A DNA stretch of 64,000 nt from CAZKEW01 sp964580435 (GTDB lineage Bacteria; Acidobacteriota; Aminicenantia; Aminicenantales; UBA8522). The stretch lies in assembly GCA_964580435.1 (NCBI GenBank), contig CAZOKP010000004.1:1-64000 (forward strand). Reading direction: 5' to 3'. The position numbers were made by a program, and so were the translations under genes. Below the pieces are notes generated by a model, which was not told the DNA's origin, did no database searches, and saw nothing but the letters and a program-made list of their open reading frames with translations. How positions within the stretch are numbered: the first letter of the stretch is position 1; every line of letters starts with the position of its first letter. Below, piece after piece: positions 52,971 through 61,609 of this stretch.

Positions 52971-53345
52971 ATGGTGAAAAAAGCAGGCCATTATCTAGGC
53001 ACTGAGATCGATGAAAAGTGGTGGAAACGGTACCGAAAGGAGGGCTTTTTTGCCCGAGGCAACGGAGAGTATTGGTTGGATGAGAAAGGGTTCTATTTTT
53101 TAAGATATCTGACCAGGGAACTTCTTTTTATCCCCTTTGAGTCCATTGAGCAGCTAAAGTCGGGGAAGTGGCACTCGGGGAGATGGGCGGCGGGAGCGGA
53201 TATTCTCAAGATTATCTGGCATAAAGAGGGCAAGCGTCTGAGCTCTGGATTTTCTGTTCCCGGAAAAAGGGAAGAATCAGAATGGCTGAAAGAAAGTATG
53301 ATTGAGAAAATAAAATCTCAAGAAGATAGGAGGCAAGATCAATGA
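52971..53345 (+). CDS. Conserved hypothetical protein, PH-like
   Basis: 124 residues, soluble and basic. The N-terminal half reads HYLGTEIDEKWWKRYRKEGFF and GEYWLDEKGFYFLRYLTR, followed by strand-like segments; the small beta-rich pattern resembles a PH-like fold. I do not recognise a functional family. It starts 9 bp after the MGMT-like gene and its last codons overlap the next gene by 4 bp (ATGA), so it belongs to the same unit. Confidence 0.6.
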   Translation: MVKKAGHYLGTEIDEKWWKRYRKEGFFARGNGEYWLDEKGFYFLRYLTRELLFIPFESIEQLKSGKWHSGRWAAGADILKIIWHKEGKRLSSGFSVPGKREESEWLKESMIEKIKSQEDRRQDQ

Positions 53346-53863
53346 ACAAGAGAAGATGGCCGGTTTGGGCAGGTGTTTTAATAATGGTCTTGATAGCAGG
53401 ATGTTGCAAGCTGTCCCGAAAAGACATCGTGCTCAAAGCGTTTCCTCTTGACAGTCTTGAGGGCTTGATCACCCGATCGGGAGTCGAGATCGACTCTCAA
53501 ACAAAAAAGGAGGGCCAGGGCTCACTCCGGATCACGGTGGCGCAGCCGGAAGTGGTCCGGCTTTTTGAAGTCGACGATATCGATATTGAGGATGCTGTCT
53601 TGATCTATCAGGCCAGGCTCCGGACAGAAAACGCCGAGGGCAATGTTTACCTGGAGATGTGGTGCTATTTCGACGGCAGAGGAGAATTCTTCTCCCGAGG
53701 TCTTCAAGCTCCGCTCAGGGGGACAACGGATTGGGTGACTGAGGAGATCCCCTTCTTTCTCAAGAAGGGGGATAAACCCGGTCTTGTGAAGCTCAATGTG
53801 GTCAGCGAAGGTCCGGCGACGATCTGGATAGACGATATCCGACTTCTTAAAAGGGCACAATAA
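53342..53863 (+). CDS. Putative lipoprotein
   Basis: 173 residues. The N-terminus has a lipoprotein signal (hydrophobic WAGVLIMVLIAGC with lipobox IAGC at ~18-21). The mature part is a single beta-sandwich-like domain (EGQGSLRITVAQPEVVRLF, YLEMWCYFDGRGEFF, ATIWIDDIRLL), which resembles carbohydrate-binding or discoidin-like folds that end in an IWIDDIRL strand. Membrane-anchored on the periplasmic side is likely. Translationally coupled to both neighbours (4 bp overlap upstream, 8 bp gap downstream). Confidence 0.65.
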   Translation: MNKRRWPVWAGVLIMVLIAGCCKLSRKDIVLKAFPLDSLEGLITRSGVEIDSQTKKEGQGSLRITVAQPEVVRLFEVDDIDIEDAVLIYQARLRTENAEGNVYLEMWCYFDGRGEFFSRGLQAPLRGTTDWVTEEIPFFLKKGDKPGLVKLNVVSEGPATIWIDDIRLLKRAQ

Positions 53864-53871
53864 ATCAAATC

Positions 53872-54879
53872 ATGGATTGGAAGACGGTCCTTAAGGCTGA
53901 CCCTCTGCCTTGGCTTTTGGAAAAAGAGAATCCCTCCGTTCAATTTTTTACTTATGTTGACCTCTTAGGGCTGCCACACCAGGATGAGAGATGCCTCAAA
54001 GCCAAGAAGGAAATCATGAAGAGAGGAGTAGTGCCAAAGATTTTAGCCAAGCAAAAAAAAGGCGGTTACTGGGAAAAGAGCGAGGATTTTTATATCCGGA
54101 CAAAATACAAAGGAACAGTCTGGCAGCTAATCATCCTGGCCGAGCTTGGTGCCAATGGGAACGATGAGAGGATAAAAAAAACCTGCGAATTTGTTCTCCG
54201 TATCTCTCAGGATCGTCAAAGCGGCGGATTTTCTTATCTCGGAAATCAGAAATCTGGAGGCTACCACAGTTGCGTGCTTCCCTGTCTCACTGGAAATATG
54301 GTCTGGAGCCTGATCCGGATGGGTTACCTCCAAGATCCCAGGGTCGAACGGGGGATTGATTGGATTACGACATTTCAGCGTTTTGATGATGGAACCTCTC
54401 GGGCCCCCAGAGGCTGGCCGTATGAGAAAAGAGACGTTTGCTGGGGCAAGCACACTTGCCATATGGGTGTAGTGAAAGCCTTAAAGGCTCTAGAAGAAAT
54501 CCCTGAACGGAAACGTTCTTCAGCGATGAAAAGCACAATTGAGGAGGCTGCTGAATATCTCCTTCAGCACCATATCTATAAAAGGAGCCATGACCTGACG
54601 AAAGTGGCCAAGCCAAAATGGCTCAAATTCGGTTTCCCGGCGATCTGGGATTTAGATGTCCTCGAAACTCTGACTCTGTTGACCCGGCTGGGGTTCAAAG
54701 ACCCTCGCATGCGGGAAGCCATGGACCTGGTGCTGGCCAAGCAGGATGAGCGAGGCCGCTGGAAGCTTGAAAATTCCTTCAATGGACGATTCCAGGTGGA
54801 CATCGAGAAAAAGGGAAAGCCGAGCAAATGGATCACTGTGAATGCCCTCAAGGCCCTAAAAGGATTCTTCTCCGGATGA
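53872..54879 (+). CDS. Squalene-cyclase/prenyltransferase-fold protein
   Basis: 335 residues with alpha/alpha-barrel repeats: GGYWEK, GGFSYLGNQKSGG, VWSLIRMGYLQDPRVERGIDWI, RGRWKLENSF. These QW-like repeats and the periodic pairs of helices match the terpene cyclase/prenyltransferase toroid fold. At half the usual length of squalene-hopene cyclase, and without a clear DxDD acid motif (only DLDVLE is present), cyclase activity is doubtful. CHMGVVKALKALEEIP and two Cys-rich loops (SCVLPCLTG, VCWGKHTC) hint at a bound metal. The stop overlaps the next start by 4 bp. Function unknown. Confidence 0.65.
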   Translation: MDWKTVLKADPLPWLLEKENPSVQFFTYVDLLGLPHQDERCLKAKKEIMKRGVVPKILAKQKKGGYWEKSEDFYIRTKYKGTVWQLIILAELGANGNDERIKKTCEFVLRISQDRQSGGFSYLGNQKSGGYHSCVLPCLTGNMVWSLIRMGYLQDPRVERGIDWITTFQRFDDGTSRAPRGWPYEKRDVCWGKHTCHMGVVKALKALEEIPERKRSSAMKSTIEEAAEYLLQHHIYKRSHDLTKVAKPKWLKFGFPAIWDLDVLETLTLLTRLGFKDPRMREAMDLVLAKQDERGRWKLENSFNGRFQVDIEKKGKPSKWITVNALKALKGFFSG

Positions 54880-55379
54880 AAACGGCTGAATATTGGACCC
54901 AGAAATTGCGCTTGGCCAGACACCCCGAAGGGGGCTACTACAGAGAAATCTATCGTTCAGCGGAAAGCATTTCAAAAGAAGCTTTGCCGGACCGATATGA
55001 AGGGTCGAGAGTTTTTTCGACATCTATTTATTATTTGCTGCCTGGGCATGAGGTCTCCTATTTTCACCGGTTGAAATCTGACGAGGTCTGGCACTTCTAC
55101 CAAGGGAGCCCCGTTTCTCTTTATGTGATCAGCCCGGCCGGCGATTTCAATGAAACACGGCTCGGCCCTGATTTTGACGCGGGTCAAGTTCTTCAAGCTG
55201 TTATCCCATCCGGCCATTGGCTCGGCGCCGCTGTAAGTACAGTGAATTCTTATTCGCTTGTGGGCTGCACTGTCGCTCCGGGTTTTGACTTCCGTGATTT
55301 CGAGGTCGGCCTAAGACAAGAGCTGCTGGCCCTTTTTCCGCAACATCAAGCAATCATCATAAACCTGACCAGAGCATAG
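54876..55379 (+). CDS. Cupin, DUF985 family
   Basis: 167 residues from ATG 54876, which overlaps the previous stop as ATGA. The family signature is complete: LARHPEGGYYREIYRS, STSIYYLLPGHEVSYFHRLKSDEVWHFYQGSP, and VIPSGHWLGAAV followed by YSLVGCTVAPGFDFRDFEV. This is the single-domain DUF985 cupin; the fold suggests sugar or small-molecule binding, but members have no firm enzyme activity. It is the last gene of the six-gene unit that begins at 51900; the next gene has its own promoter. Confidence 0.88.
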   Translation: MKTAEYWTQKLRLARHPEGGYYREIYRSAESISKEALPDRYEGSRVFSTSIYYLLPGHEVSYFHRLKSDEVWHFYQGSPVSLYVISPAGDFNETRLGPDFDAGQVLQAVIPSGHWLGAAVSTVNSYSLVGCTVAPGFDFRDFEVGLRQELLALFPQHQAIIINLTRA

Positions 55380-55386
55380 AGCCTAT

Positions 55387-55414
55387 TTGATGAAGTCCCG
55401 CTTAGAGCTATAAT
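55387..55414 (+). promoter_or_regulatory. Promoter for the ATP-grasp gene
   Basis: -35 TTGATG (55387-55392), 16 bp spacer, perfect -10 TATAAT (55409-55414). The start site near 55421 leaves a short leader with AAAAGAG just before ATG 55436. Confidence 0.55.
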
Positions 55415-55435
55415 GAAGAGGTTGGCTGAAAAGAG

Positions 55436-56350
55436 ATGACCAACTTTGATTTCTGTTTGGCCTGGAACTGGGAATACGACGCCGATTTTGTCGCCATCCT
55501 TGAACAAGCCTGCTTGGCGCGCGGACTGAAATTTCTCCAGGTCACGCCCGGGAATCTCTTTCCTATCACTGAGGCCCTGGAAAAAAACGAGATCGGTTTT
55601 TCGGCTTTCCTTGACCGGGCTTCGGAAGCCGATCCACGCTTTTTGCCTCTTGTCCGCTGGGCTGCCGGGCACGGCGTTTACCGGATCAATCCCTATGGCC
55701 GGGCTGTCCACGCTATGAACAAGGCCACCATGCATCTGGAATTCATCACCGCCGGCATTCATACACCCTATACCATCATTCTGCCTCCTTACGATGAGCA
55801 AGCGGAGCTCCCGTCTTTAAACCTCTGCCCTCTTGGAGAGAAGTTCACCATCAAGCCGGCTCACGGTGGAGGCGGGGAAGGAGTGATTATCGAAGCGACG
55901 TCGGTTGAACAAGTGCAACAGGCCAGGCTGCAGTATCCCGCCGATTATTACCTTCTCCAGGCGCATATCGTGCCGGCCCGGCTGGGAGACCGAGCGGCCT
56001 GGTTCCGCGTTATTTCCTGCGCCGATGATATCTATCCCTGCTGGTGGGACGTAAATACGCACGTTTATGTTCTCGTCAGCGAGGAGGAGCAGCAGGCTTG
56101 CGGGCTTGCTCCTTTATATTCGACCACACAGCTTATTGCCCATGTCTCGAACCTCGACATCTTCAGCACCGAGATCGCTTTGACTCCTGTCGGAGTCTTT
56201 GTCGCCGTGGATTATGTCAATGACCAGATTGACCTGCGTCTGAAATCCAAAGCCTTTGACGGAGTTCCGGATGAGATCGTCCATAGCATTGCCGGGCGCC
56301 TCGTCGAACTTGTATTGAGTCATGCTCGAGCTCAAGCGGAATTACCTTGA
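55436..56350 (+). CDS. ATP-grasp domain protein
   Basis: 304 residues. An N-terminal pre-ATP-grasp domain is followed by FTIKPAHGGGGEGVI at ~138-152, the lysine and glycine-rich loop of the ATP-grasp B domain, YYLLQAHIVPARL (the hinge strand), and VAVDYVNDQIDLRLK near the C-terminus with the metal-binding acidic residues. The fold joins a carboxylate to an amine or thiol with ATP. It resembles stand-alone RimK/DdlB-like members with no known substrate. Preceded by its own promoter and followed by a 340 bp gap. Confidence 0.75.
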   Translation: MTNFDFCLAWNWEYDADFVAILEQACLARGLKFLQVTPGNLFPITEALEKNEIGFSAFLDRASEADPRFLPLVRWAAGHGVYRINPYGRAVHAMNKATMHLEFITAGIHTPYTIILPPYDEQAELPSLNLCPLGEKFTIKPAHGGGGEGVIIEATSVEQVQQARLQYPADYYLLQAHIVPARLGDRAAWFRVISCADDIYPCWWDVNTHVYVLVSEEEQQACGLAPLYSTTQLIAHVSNLDIFSTEIALTPVGVFVAVDYVNDQIDLRLKSKAFDGVPDEIVHSIAGRLVELVLSHARAQAELP

Positions 56351-56690
56351 TGAGTTTTCATTGTTAATAAGATACTTACCGCTCAGTCGAATCCCAAGAT
56401 CACCAAAAAAAATTATTGCTATCGATAGGTAAGGTATTTTCAAAAGGTAAGCACTAATCAGAGCATCAGCCAATGGGTGGCGCGGCTGGGGGGCCCCCCG
56501 ACGCCCGGAGCGTTTGATGCCTCCGGAATTTCTGTTGTGTAATCAACAGAATAGGCCGCGAGGATGTCGGGGGGATGCCGCGACAGGACCCGTTGGCGCG
56601 CCCTATTGGCAATCTTAGACCGAATCGTTTGACTATCCCGCTCAATCATACTAGCATTATCGGGTGCGAAAACTTGTGTGAGGAATTTCC
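56351..56690. other. 340 bp intergenic region with dyad symmetries
   Basis: No convincing gene. TTCTGTTG (56530-56537) is the exact reverse complement of CAACAGAA (56544-56551), a hairpin with a 6 nt loop, and GGGGGGCCCCCC occupies 56488-56499. A 63-codon minus-strand frame (56458-56649) has no ribosome-binding site. GC content swings from AT-rich (56351-56460) to GC-rich (56470-56620). The right end carries the possible promoter for the next gene. Confidence 0.4.
56629..56657 (+). promoter_or_regulatory. Possible promoter for the DUF3857 gene pair
   Basis: -35 TTGACT (56629-56634), 17 bp spacer, -10 TAGCAT (56652-56657, 4 of 6). GAGGAA lies before ATG 56691. Confidence 0.35.
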
Positions 56691-58658
56691 ATGAGAACAA
56701 AAAAAACGATTTTGGGGGCTTTTATTATGCTGCTCCCATTGACCGTCCTGTTTCCCCAGGCAACGGAGGACATCAAACCCATTCTCGCAGAGATCCAGCA
56801 GGCAGGCGGACTCAAAGAGCATCCGGACGCCCACGCTTTGATCATCTTCGAGGACACTAACGTTGTTTTCCAGGACAGCGGCGAATTCACTGCCACCGAG
56901 CATTCGCTCGTTAAAATTTTGACGGACAAGGGTAAACAGATTTTTGCCGCCAAGAAAGTGCCCTATCACCGGAGATATTCGGCAGTCAATATCGTTCTTG
57001 CCCGGGTGATCAAGCCGGATGGAAGGGTCGTCCCTGTGCCTAAAGAGGCGATGAAAGACGGAACGATGGAAGAGACCCAGCAGATGAATATCCTGGAGGA
57101 GAATTTCCGCAGGATAAGCATCACCTTTCCCGGTGTCGAACTGAACGACTCCATCGAGACTCTCGTGGAGACAAAATCCAAGCCGTTGATCAAGGGGCAT
57201 TATAACGACCTCATCGTCTTCCAGTATTTTGAGCCGATCCTGAGGAAGCGGTACACGATTGAAGGCCCGGCCTCGTTGCCCTTGAATTGCGTGGTGAAAA
57301 ACGGCAGCCTTGAATTTTCCAGGCAGGAAAGAGGAAACCGGGTTGTCTATAACTGGAAGGTTTTCAATTCCCCGAAAATCGAACAGGAACTCGGCATGGT
57401 TCCTATCCCCGACGTGGCTCTCAAGGTTATCGCCAGCACGTTCAAGAATTGGGCCGAGCTTTCCAGATACGGAGACAGCCTCAACGCCGGGAAGGTGGAC
57501 TCAAATGAAGCCTTGAAGGCAAAGGTCGCGGAATTGACCAAGGACTGCAAAACAGAGGAAGAAAAGATCATGGCCATTTTTCGCTATGTCTCCCGCAAGA
57601 TCCGCTACATGGGTTCTTCGATGGACTTGGGAGCATTCATCGAGCCGCACCAGGCGACATACACCTTTGAGAAACAGTATGGTGTCTGTCGGGACAAGTC
57701 CATCTTGATGATGGCCCTGCTCAATGAAATCGGAGTCAAAGCGTATGATGCCATAATCAATATATCCCGGCAAACAGATCCGGAGATCCCGATTATTTTT
57801 TTCGAGCATGCGATCTGCGGAGTCATTCTTAAAGATGGCAGGATTGTGTACATGGACCCGACGCTCGAGCTGAGCTCGGGTTTCGGAGAGACCTATGTGG
57901 GCGGCCGCTATGTGCTCCTTCTGGACAAAGAGGGCAAGGACCTGATCAAGCTCCCTCCCATTCCCGCTGAAAAGAGCCTCGGCCTCATCAGAGGAGAGAC
58001 AAGTTTGCTTCCTGACGGCAGCATCGAAGGGAAAGTCAATATCTCTGGGAAAGGATTCTACGATCTTATTTTACGGAGCGTTGCTAAACAGGTCCCCAGT
58101 TTTCAGTTGCCCATGATCTGGTCACAGCTTGGCCAAAACCTAGCGACAACGATAAAAATTGAAAACTTGAAGGCCGGAGATTTCGCTGACCTGGCTGTGC
58201 CCTTCGATATCGCCTTCAACTATAGAGCCAAGGATTATGCTGTCGATGTCGGCCGGCTCACGATGTTCAAGATCCCTTTTTCCACCCAGGCCTTTGACCT
58301 GACCTCGCTCAGCATCTTCCAGATCCTTGCCGGCAGGGAGGAGAGGAAATATCCCATGTCACTGCCTTCGACCTTGGGCTGTCGTGAGGAGGAAGTGATT
58401 ACGATTCCACCAGGCTATAGAGTTCGGGCGGTTCCCGATCCAATCCAGACCAGGGAAGGCCCGGTGTCTTTGATCCTGACCACGTCGACTGAGGGAGACA
58501 AGATTTTCTTTTCCAGCGACTTCCGCATCGAAGAGCCAATGCTTGATTCAAAAGGATACCAGAGTCTCAGAAAAGTCGTCAAAGGGCTGAGAAGGTTCCA
58601 GAAAGCCATGATCATCCTGGAAAAGACCGAGGGAGAGAGAAGAGGAGGGCGGCCATGA
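56691..58658 (+). CDS. Exported DUF3857/transglutaminase-like protein
   Basis: 655 residues with a signal peptide (ILGAFIMLLPLTVLFPQA). Residues ~50-240 match DUF3857 and ~280-400 the transglutaminase core. The catalytic triad is intact: Cys333 in YGVCRDKS, His373 in FEHAICGV and Asp389 in YMDPT. A beta-rich C-terminal domain follows (~440-640). The family is exported and usually found as tandem or fused copies; peptide or amide crosslinking/cleavage is inferred. The next gene overlaps by 4 bp and encodes a divergent paralogue, so the products probably act together. Confidence 0.88.
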   Translation: MRTKKTILGAFIMLLPLTVLFPQATEDIKPILAEIQQAGGLKEHPDAHALIIFEDTNVVFQDSGEFTATEHSLVKILTDKGKQIFAAKKVPYHRRYSAVNIVLARVIKPDGRVVPVPKEAMKDGTMEETQQMNILEENFRRISITFPGVELNDSIETLVETKSKPLIKGHYNDLIVFQYFEPILRKRYTIEGPASLPLNCVVKNGSLEFSRQERGNRVVYNWKVFNSPKIEQELGMVPIPDVALKVIASTFKNWAELSRYGDSLNAGKVDSNEALKAKVAELTKDCKTEEEKIMAIFRYVSRKIRYMGSSMDLGAFIEPHQATYTFEKQYGVCRDKSILMMALLNEIGVKAYDAIINISRQTDPEIPIIFFEHAICGVILKDGRIVYMDPTLELSSGFGETYVGGRYVLLLDKEGKDLIKLPPIPAEKSLGLIRGETSLLPDGSIEGKVNISGKGFYDLILRSVAKQVPSFQLPMIWSQLGQNLATTIKIENLKAGDFADLAVPFDIAFNYRAKDYAVDVGRLTMFKIPFSTQAFDLTSLSIFQILAGREERKYPMSLPSTLGCREEEVITIPPGYRVRAVPDPIQTREGPVSLILTTSTEGDKIFFSSDFRIEEPMLDSKGYQSLRKVVKGLRRFQKAMIILEKTEGERRGGRP

Positions 58659-60565
58659 AAAAAATCAAAGTTTTGAGTGCCGTTTTATTGCTTTTCTTCC
58701 TTTCCCCGCTAATAGCTCAGGAGAATATCGAGGATATCGTCAAGAGCGCGCCGTCACGGGCGAAATATCCTGACTCGAGCGCTGTCGTCATTCGGGCCGC
58801 CCAGACATTTGCTCTGGACCAGACTGGAAAAAGAACCGAGGACTATTTCCGCGCTTTAGAGATATTCAACCTGACGGGAAGAGAAAAATTCAGCGATTTC
58901 CGCATCCCGTACGATCGGAATGAGGATAAGGTTACCGTCCTCGTGGCCAAGACATTCAAGCCTGATTCCTCCTCGATGGACGTGGAACAAAAGGCCATCA
59001 ACGATGTCAATCCGCCGGAGCTGGCCGAGGCTGATATGTATGCCAATATCCTGCACCGCGTTCTCTCCTTCCCTTCAGTCGATCCCGGCTCAGTCTTGGT
59101 TGTTCATTATCAAAAGGAAAAAGAAAGGGCCGGAAATTTAGACGGGCGCGTTCATTTCCAGCTGGATGAGCCGATGGTCAAGAAAGAGTTGAAAGTCATA
59201 ATCCCCCAGGACCAAGTCCTGAAATACAGGATCAAGGGATTGGAAACGGATTTCAAGGAGGAAATAATCGGCGGCCAGAAGATCTTCACTCTCGTGGCCG
59301 CGGATTGCCCGCAGATAAAACCAGAAGAATACATGCCTTCCTTGGGAGAGCTCGCCTCCCGGGTTGTTTTCACAACTTTCAAGGAATGGGAGGAAGCCGC
59401 TCGAGTTTTTTCTGAATCGTTCTTTAAAGCAGCGACTCCTTCGGAGGAGGTCAAAAAAACAACAGAAAATATCGTGAAAAACGCCTCCTCACAGGAAGAA
59501 AAACTAAGAAAAATTTTCTTTTTCGTGGTTTGGGAAATCAGGAGCATTCGCTTCGATTTCGGAGAGGGAGGCTATGATGTTCACGATGCTGAGACCGTGT
59601 TGAAAAACAGGTACGGGGACTGGAAAGACAAGAGCGCGCTTCTCGTTTCCATGTTGCAGGCAGCCGGAATTCCTGCTTATCCGGTGCTCGTCAATTCTCA
59701 GTCTATTTCGCCAGAAGAAGATATCCCCACGCTCAAGCAATTTGACGCCATCCTTGTTGGTGTCGTTGGAGCCCGAAAAGACGGCGAGCTCTTCTTGAAC
59801 CCTTTTGCTAATGATTCCATCTTTGGGTACTTCCTGGAAGGAAGAGAATCCCGGGGGCTGAAAGTGAAACCCGATGGCGTCGAGTTTGTGACCGTTCGCT
59901 GCCTTTCAGAGGCGGAGAGCATCCTCAAAAACGAGATTTCTGCCGAAATTGACGGGTCGGGCGGTATCAAGGGGAGAATGTCCTCAGAGCTATCCGGGCT
60001 TTTTGACAAGAGGGCCAGAGGTGAGCTCAAGGATAAGACAGGGAAAGAATTGGACGTGTTTTATTCGGAGTCCGTCAATAGGATCTGTGAGGATGGGAAA
60101 GCTTTGAAGAACCAGCTGACCGACCCCAAGGACCTGTCGCAGAAGGTGAGGATCGCCCAGGAGTTCAGCGGCAAGAACTACGGTATCTTTCAGGGAAACA
60201 TCATGCTCATCACGATTCCTCAGGTTCCCTATGCATTTTCTGACCTGCCCGCAACCCCCAGCCTGGCCAAACGCCTGTATCCTTTCCGCATGGCCGGGGA
60301 ATCAGAGGTCCTCTCGACGGTGACCGTCAAGATCCCGGCCGACTTCAAGCCGTTCTATTTCCCTGAATCCTATTCTTTCCAGCAGGACTATGGAGATTTT
60401 TCCTTCTCCTCGGCTTATGATGCCGGTCAATCTTCGGTCGTCATCAAGAAAACGTTTCGTTTCCGCAAAAAAGAGATTCCGGTCAGCCAGTATGAGGAGT
60501 TCAAAAAGATTATTGATTCCTTTGGCCTGCCCAAGAACACGCTTCTTCTGCTGGAGAAAAAATAG
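58655..60565 (+). CDS. Exported DUF3857 protein with degenerate transglutaminase domain
   Basis: 636 residues with a signal peptide (VLSAVLLLFFLSPLIAQ). DUF3857 spans ~50-235 and a transglutaminase-like core ~280-390, but the active site is replaced: Trp323 in YGDWKDKS where the paralogue has Cys, Asp364 in QFDAILVG for the His, and Asn382 in FLNPFAN for the Asp. The remaining fold residues (KDKSALL, AAGIPAYPV) are conserved, so this is not a decayed gene but a likely non-catalytic partner or binding protein. The start overlaps the upstream stop (ATGA), giving coupled translation. Confidence 0.88.
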   Translation: MKKIKVLSAVLLLFFLSPLIAQENIEDIVKSAPSRAKYPDSSAVVIRAAQTFALDQTGKRTEDYFRALEIFNLTGREKFSDFRIPYDRNEDKVTVLVAKTFKPDSSSMDVEQKAINDVNPPELAEADMYANILHRVLSFPSVDPGSVLVVHYQKEKERAGNLDGRVHFQLDEPMVKKELKVIIPQDQVLKYRIKGLETDFKEEIIGGQKIFTLVAADCPQIKPEEYMPSLGELASRVVFTTFKEWEEAARVFSESFFKAATPSEEVKKTTENIVKNASSQEEKLRKIFFFVVWEIRSIRFDFGEGGYDVHDAETVLKNRYGDWKDKSALLVSMLQAAGIPAYPVLVNSQSISPEEDIPTLKQFDAILVGVVGARKDGELFLNPFANDSIFGYFLEGRESRGLKVKPDGVEFVTVRCLSEAESILKNEISAEIDGSGGIKGRMSSELSGLFDKRARGELKDKTGKELDVFYSESVNRICEDGKALKNQLTDPKDLSQKVRIAQEFSGKNYGIFQGNIMLITIPQVPYAFSDLPATPSLAKRLYPFRMAGESEVLSTVTVKIPADFKPFYFPESYSFQQDYGDFSFSSAYDAGQSSVVIKKTFRFRKKEIPVSQYEEFKKIIDSFGLPKNTLLLLEKK

Positions 60566-60577
60566 GCCCAAGAAAAT

Positions 60578-61603
60578 TCAGATGTCCTGGTCAAGACTCC
60601 GGCTGAACTCCTGGAGGAGCTCTACGATCTCCTGTTGGCTGAGGAGAGTGCCGTCTTGAGGAGAGTCGATAATCCTGTAGTTAAAGAAAGGGCAGTTTCC
60701 GTCGTACCAAGAGAAGAGGAAGGAGCGACCTGAAGCTTGCCTTTTTCGGGATTCCTCGCGATTGAGAAGGCCGCCGAGGCCTTTGAGATGAACGCCTTTT
60801 TCCGGGTCCACCCCGAGAATATACTTCTGATTTCCAAAGTTCGTTAGCAGAAAGGAAAAGCCTTCTCCGAGAGAGGGCTGGTTCATATCCCGGCGGGCCC
60901 ATTCTTTGAGGAGGAAGCTGGACGGGTTTTTAACGATGAGCCCATCCACCATTCTTTTTCCTTTTTTTTGGGATAGAGGGAGGTCCAGAATGAGCCTCTG
61001 AGACCGGCTGACATCATCAAGGTAATGGAAATAATCGGCCTCGATTTTTCTCATCGCTCTCTCATAGCGTTCGATGCCGGAGAACAGCACCCGGTTCTCC
61101 TCGATTTCATACCCTTCTTGCGCTTTAGCGTGGAGAAATCTCATGAATTTACTGCCCTCGGCCGTCCTTTCCCTGTTGATTTCGCTTTCCTCCTTTTTGG
61201 CCCCAGAGAAGAGAGCCCTGAGGATGGAATAGGGGGTGGCGGCGAGGTCAATGTTTTTGGGGAGGGAAGCGGAATCCACCATCTTGGCGTAGCGGGCGAT
61301 CTTTTGCATTGCGGCATCGACTTTGCCGATTTCCAGAAGCTTGAGGGTCAGGAAGATCGAAGAGAGAGAATCAAAATCAGGCAAACGGTGGGTGATGAGG
61401 CGGAGGTTTTCTGGCGCCTTGACGTGGTCGAGGACGAGCTCAGGATACTTGGCGATGAGAGAGGCGGTGCATTCGGCCTCGGCGTCGGGATGGTGATGGT
61501 CGATGACACCCGGGACGGTCTTCATCCCGACATCCAAGACGACGGTATCAGGCTGTGGCTCGAATTTTTCTCCATAAGCGACAAAATCGAAGGTTACTTC
61601 CAT
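60578..61603 (-). CDS. DHH-like phosphoesterase with permuted motifs
   Basis: About 341 residues from ATG 61603; the AAAAAGG in the end of mutY serves as ribosome-binding site. The N-terminus has VVLDVGM (21-27) and VIDHHHPD (33-40), matching DHH motifs II and III, while the motif I pattern HxxxDxDS appears later as THRLPDFDS (His72, Asp76, Asp78). This order is reversed relative to RecJ or GdpP type DHH proteins. A C-terminal ~200-residue domain (FLLTNFGNQKYILGVDP) may correspond to the substrate-binding part. Could be a manganese-dependent phosphoesterase; biochemical role unknown. Confidence 0.55.
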   Translation of the reverse strand: MEVTFDFVAYGEKFEPQPDTVVLDVGMKTVPGVIDHHHPDAEAECTASLIAKYPELVLDHVKAPENLRLITHRLPDFDSLSSIFLTLKLLEIGKVDAAMQKIARYAKMVDSASLPKNIDLAATPYSILRALFSGAKKEESEINRERTAEGSKFMRFLHAKAQEGYEIEENRVLFSGIERYERAMRKIEADYFHYLDDVSRSQRLILDLPLSQKKGKRMVDGLIVKNPSSFLLKEWARRDMNQPSLGEGFSFLLTNFGNQKYILGVDPEKGVHLKGLGGLLNREESRKRQASGRSFLFSWYDGNCPFFNYRIIDSPQDGTLLSQQEIVELLQEFSRSLDQDI

Positions 61604-61609
61604 CCGCAA

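Noticed and set aside
56458..56649. 63-codon minus-strand frame in the 340 bp gap
   Set aside because: No ribosome-binding site, no family recognised; only its GC-rich codon use favours it.
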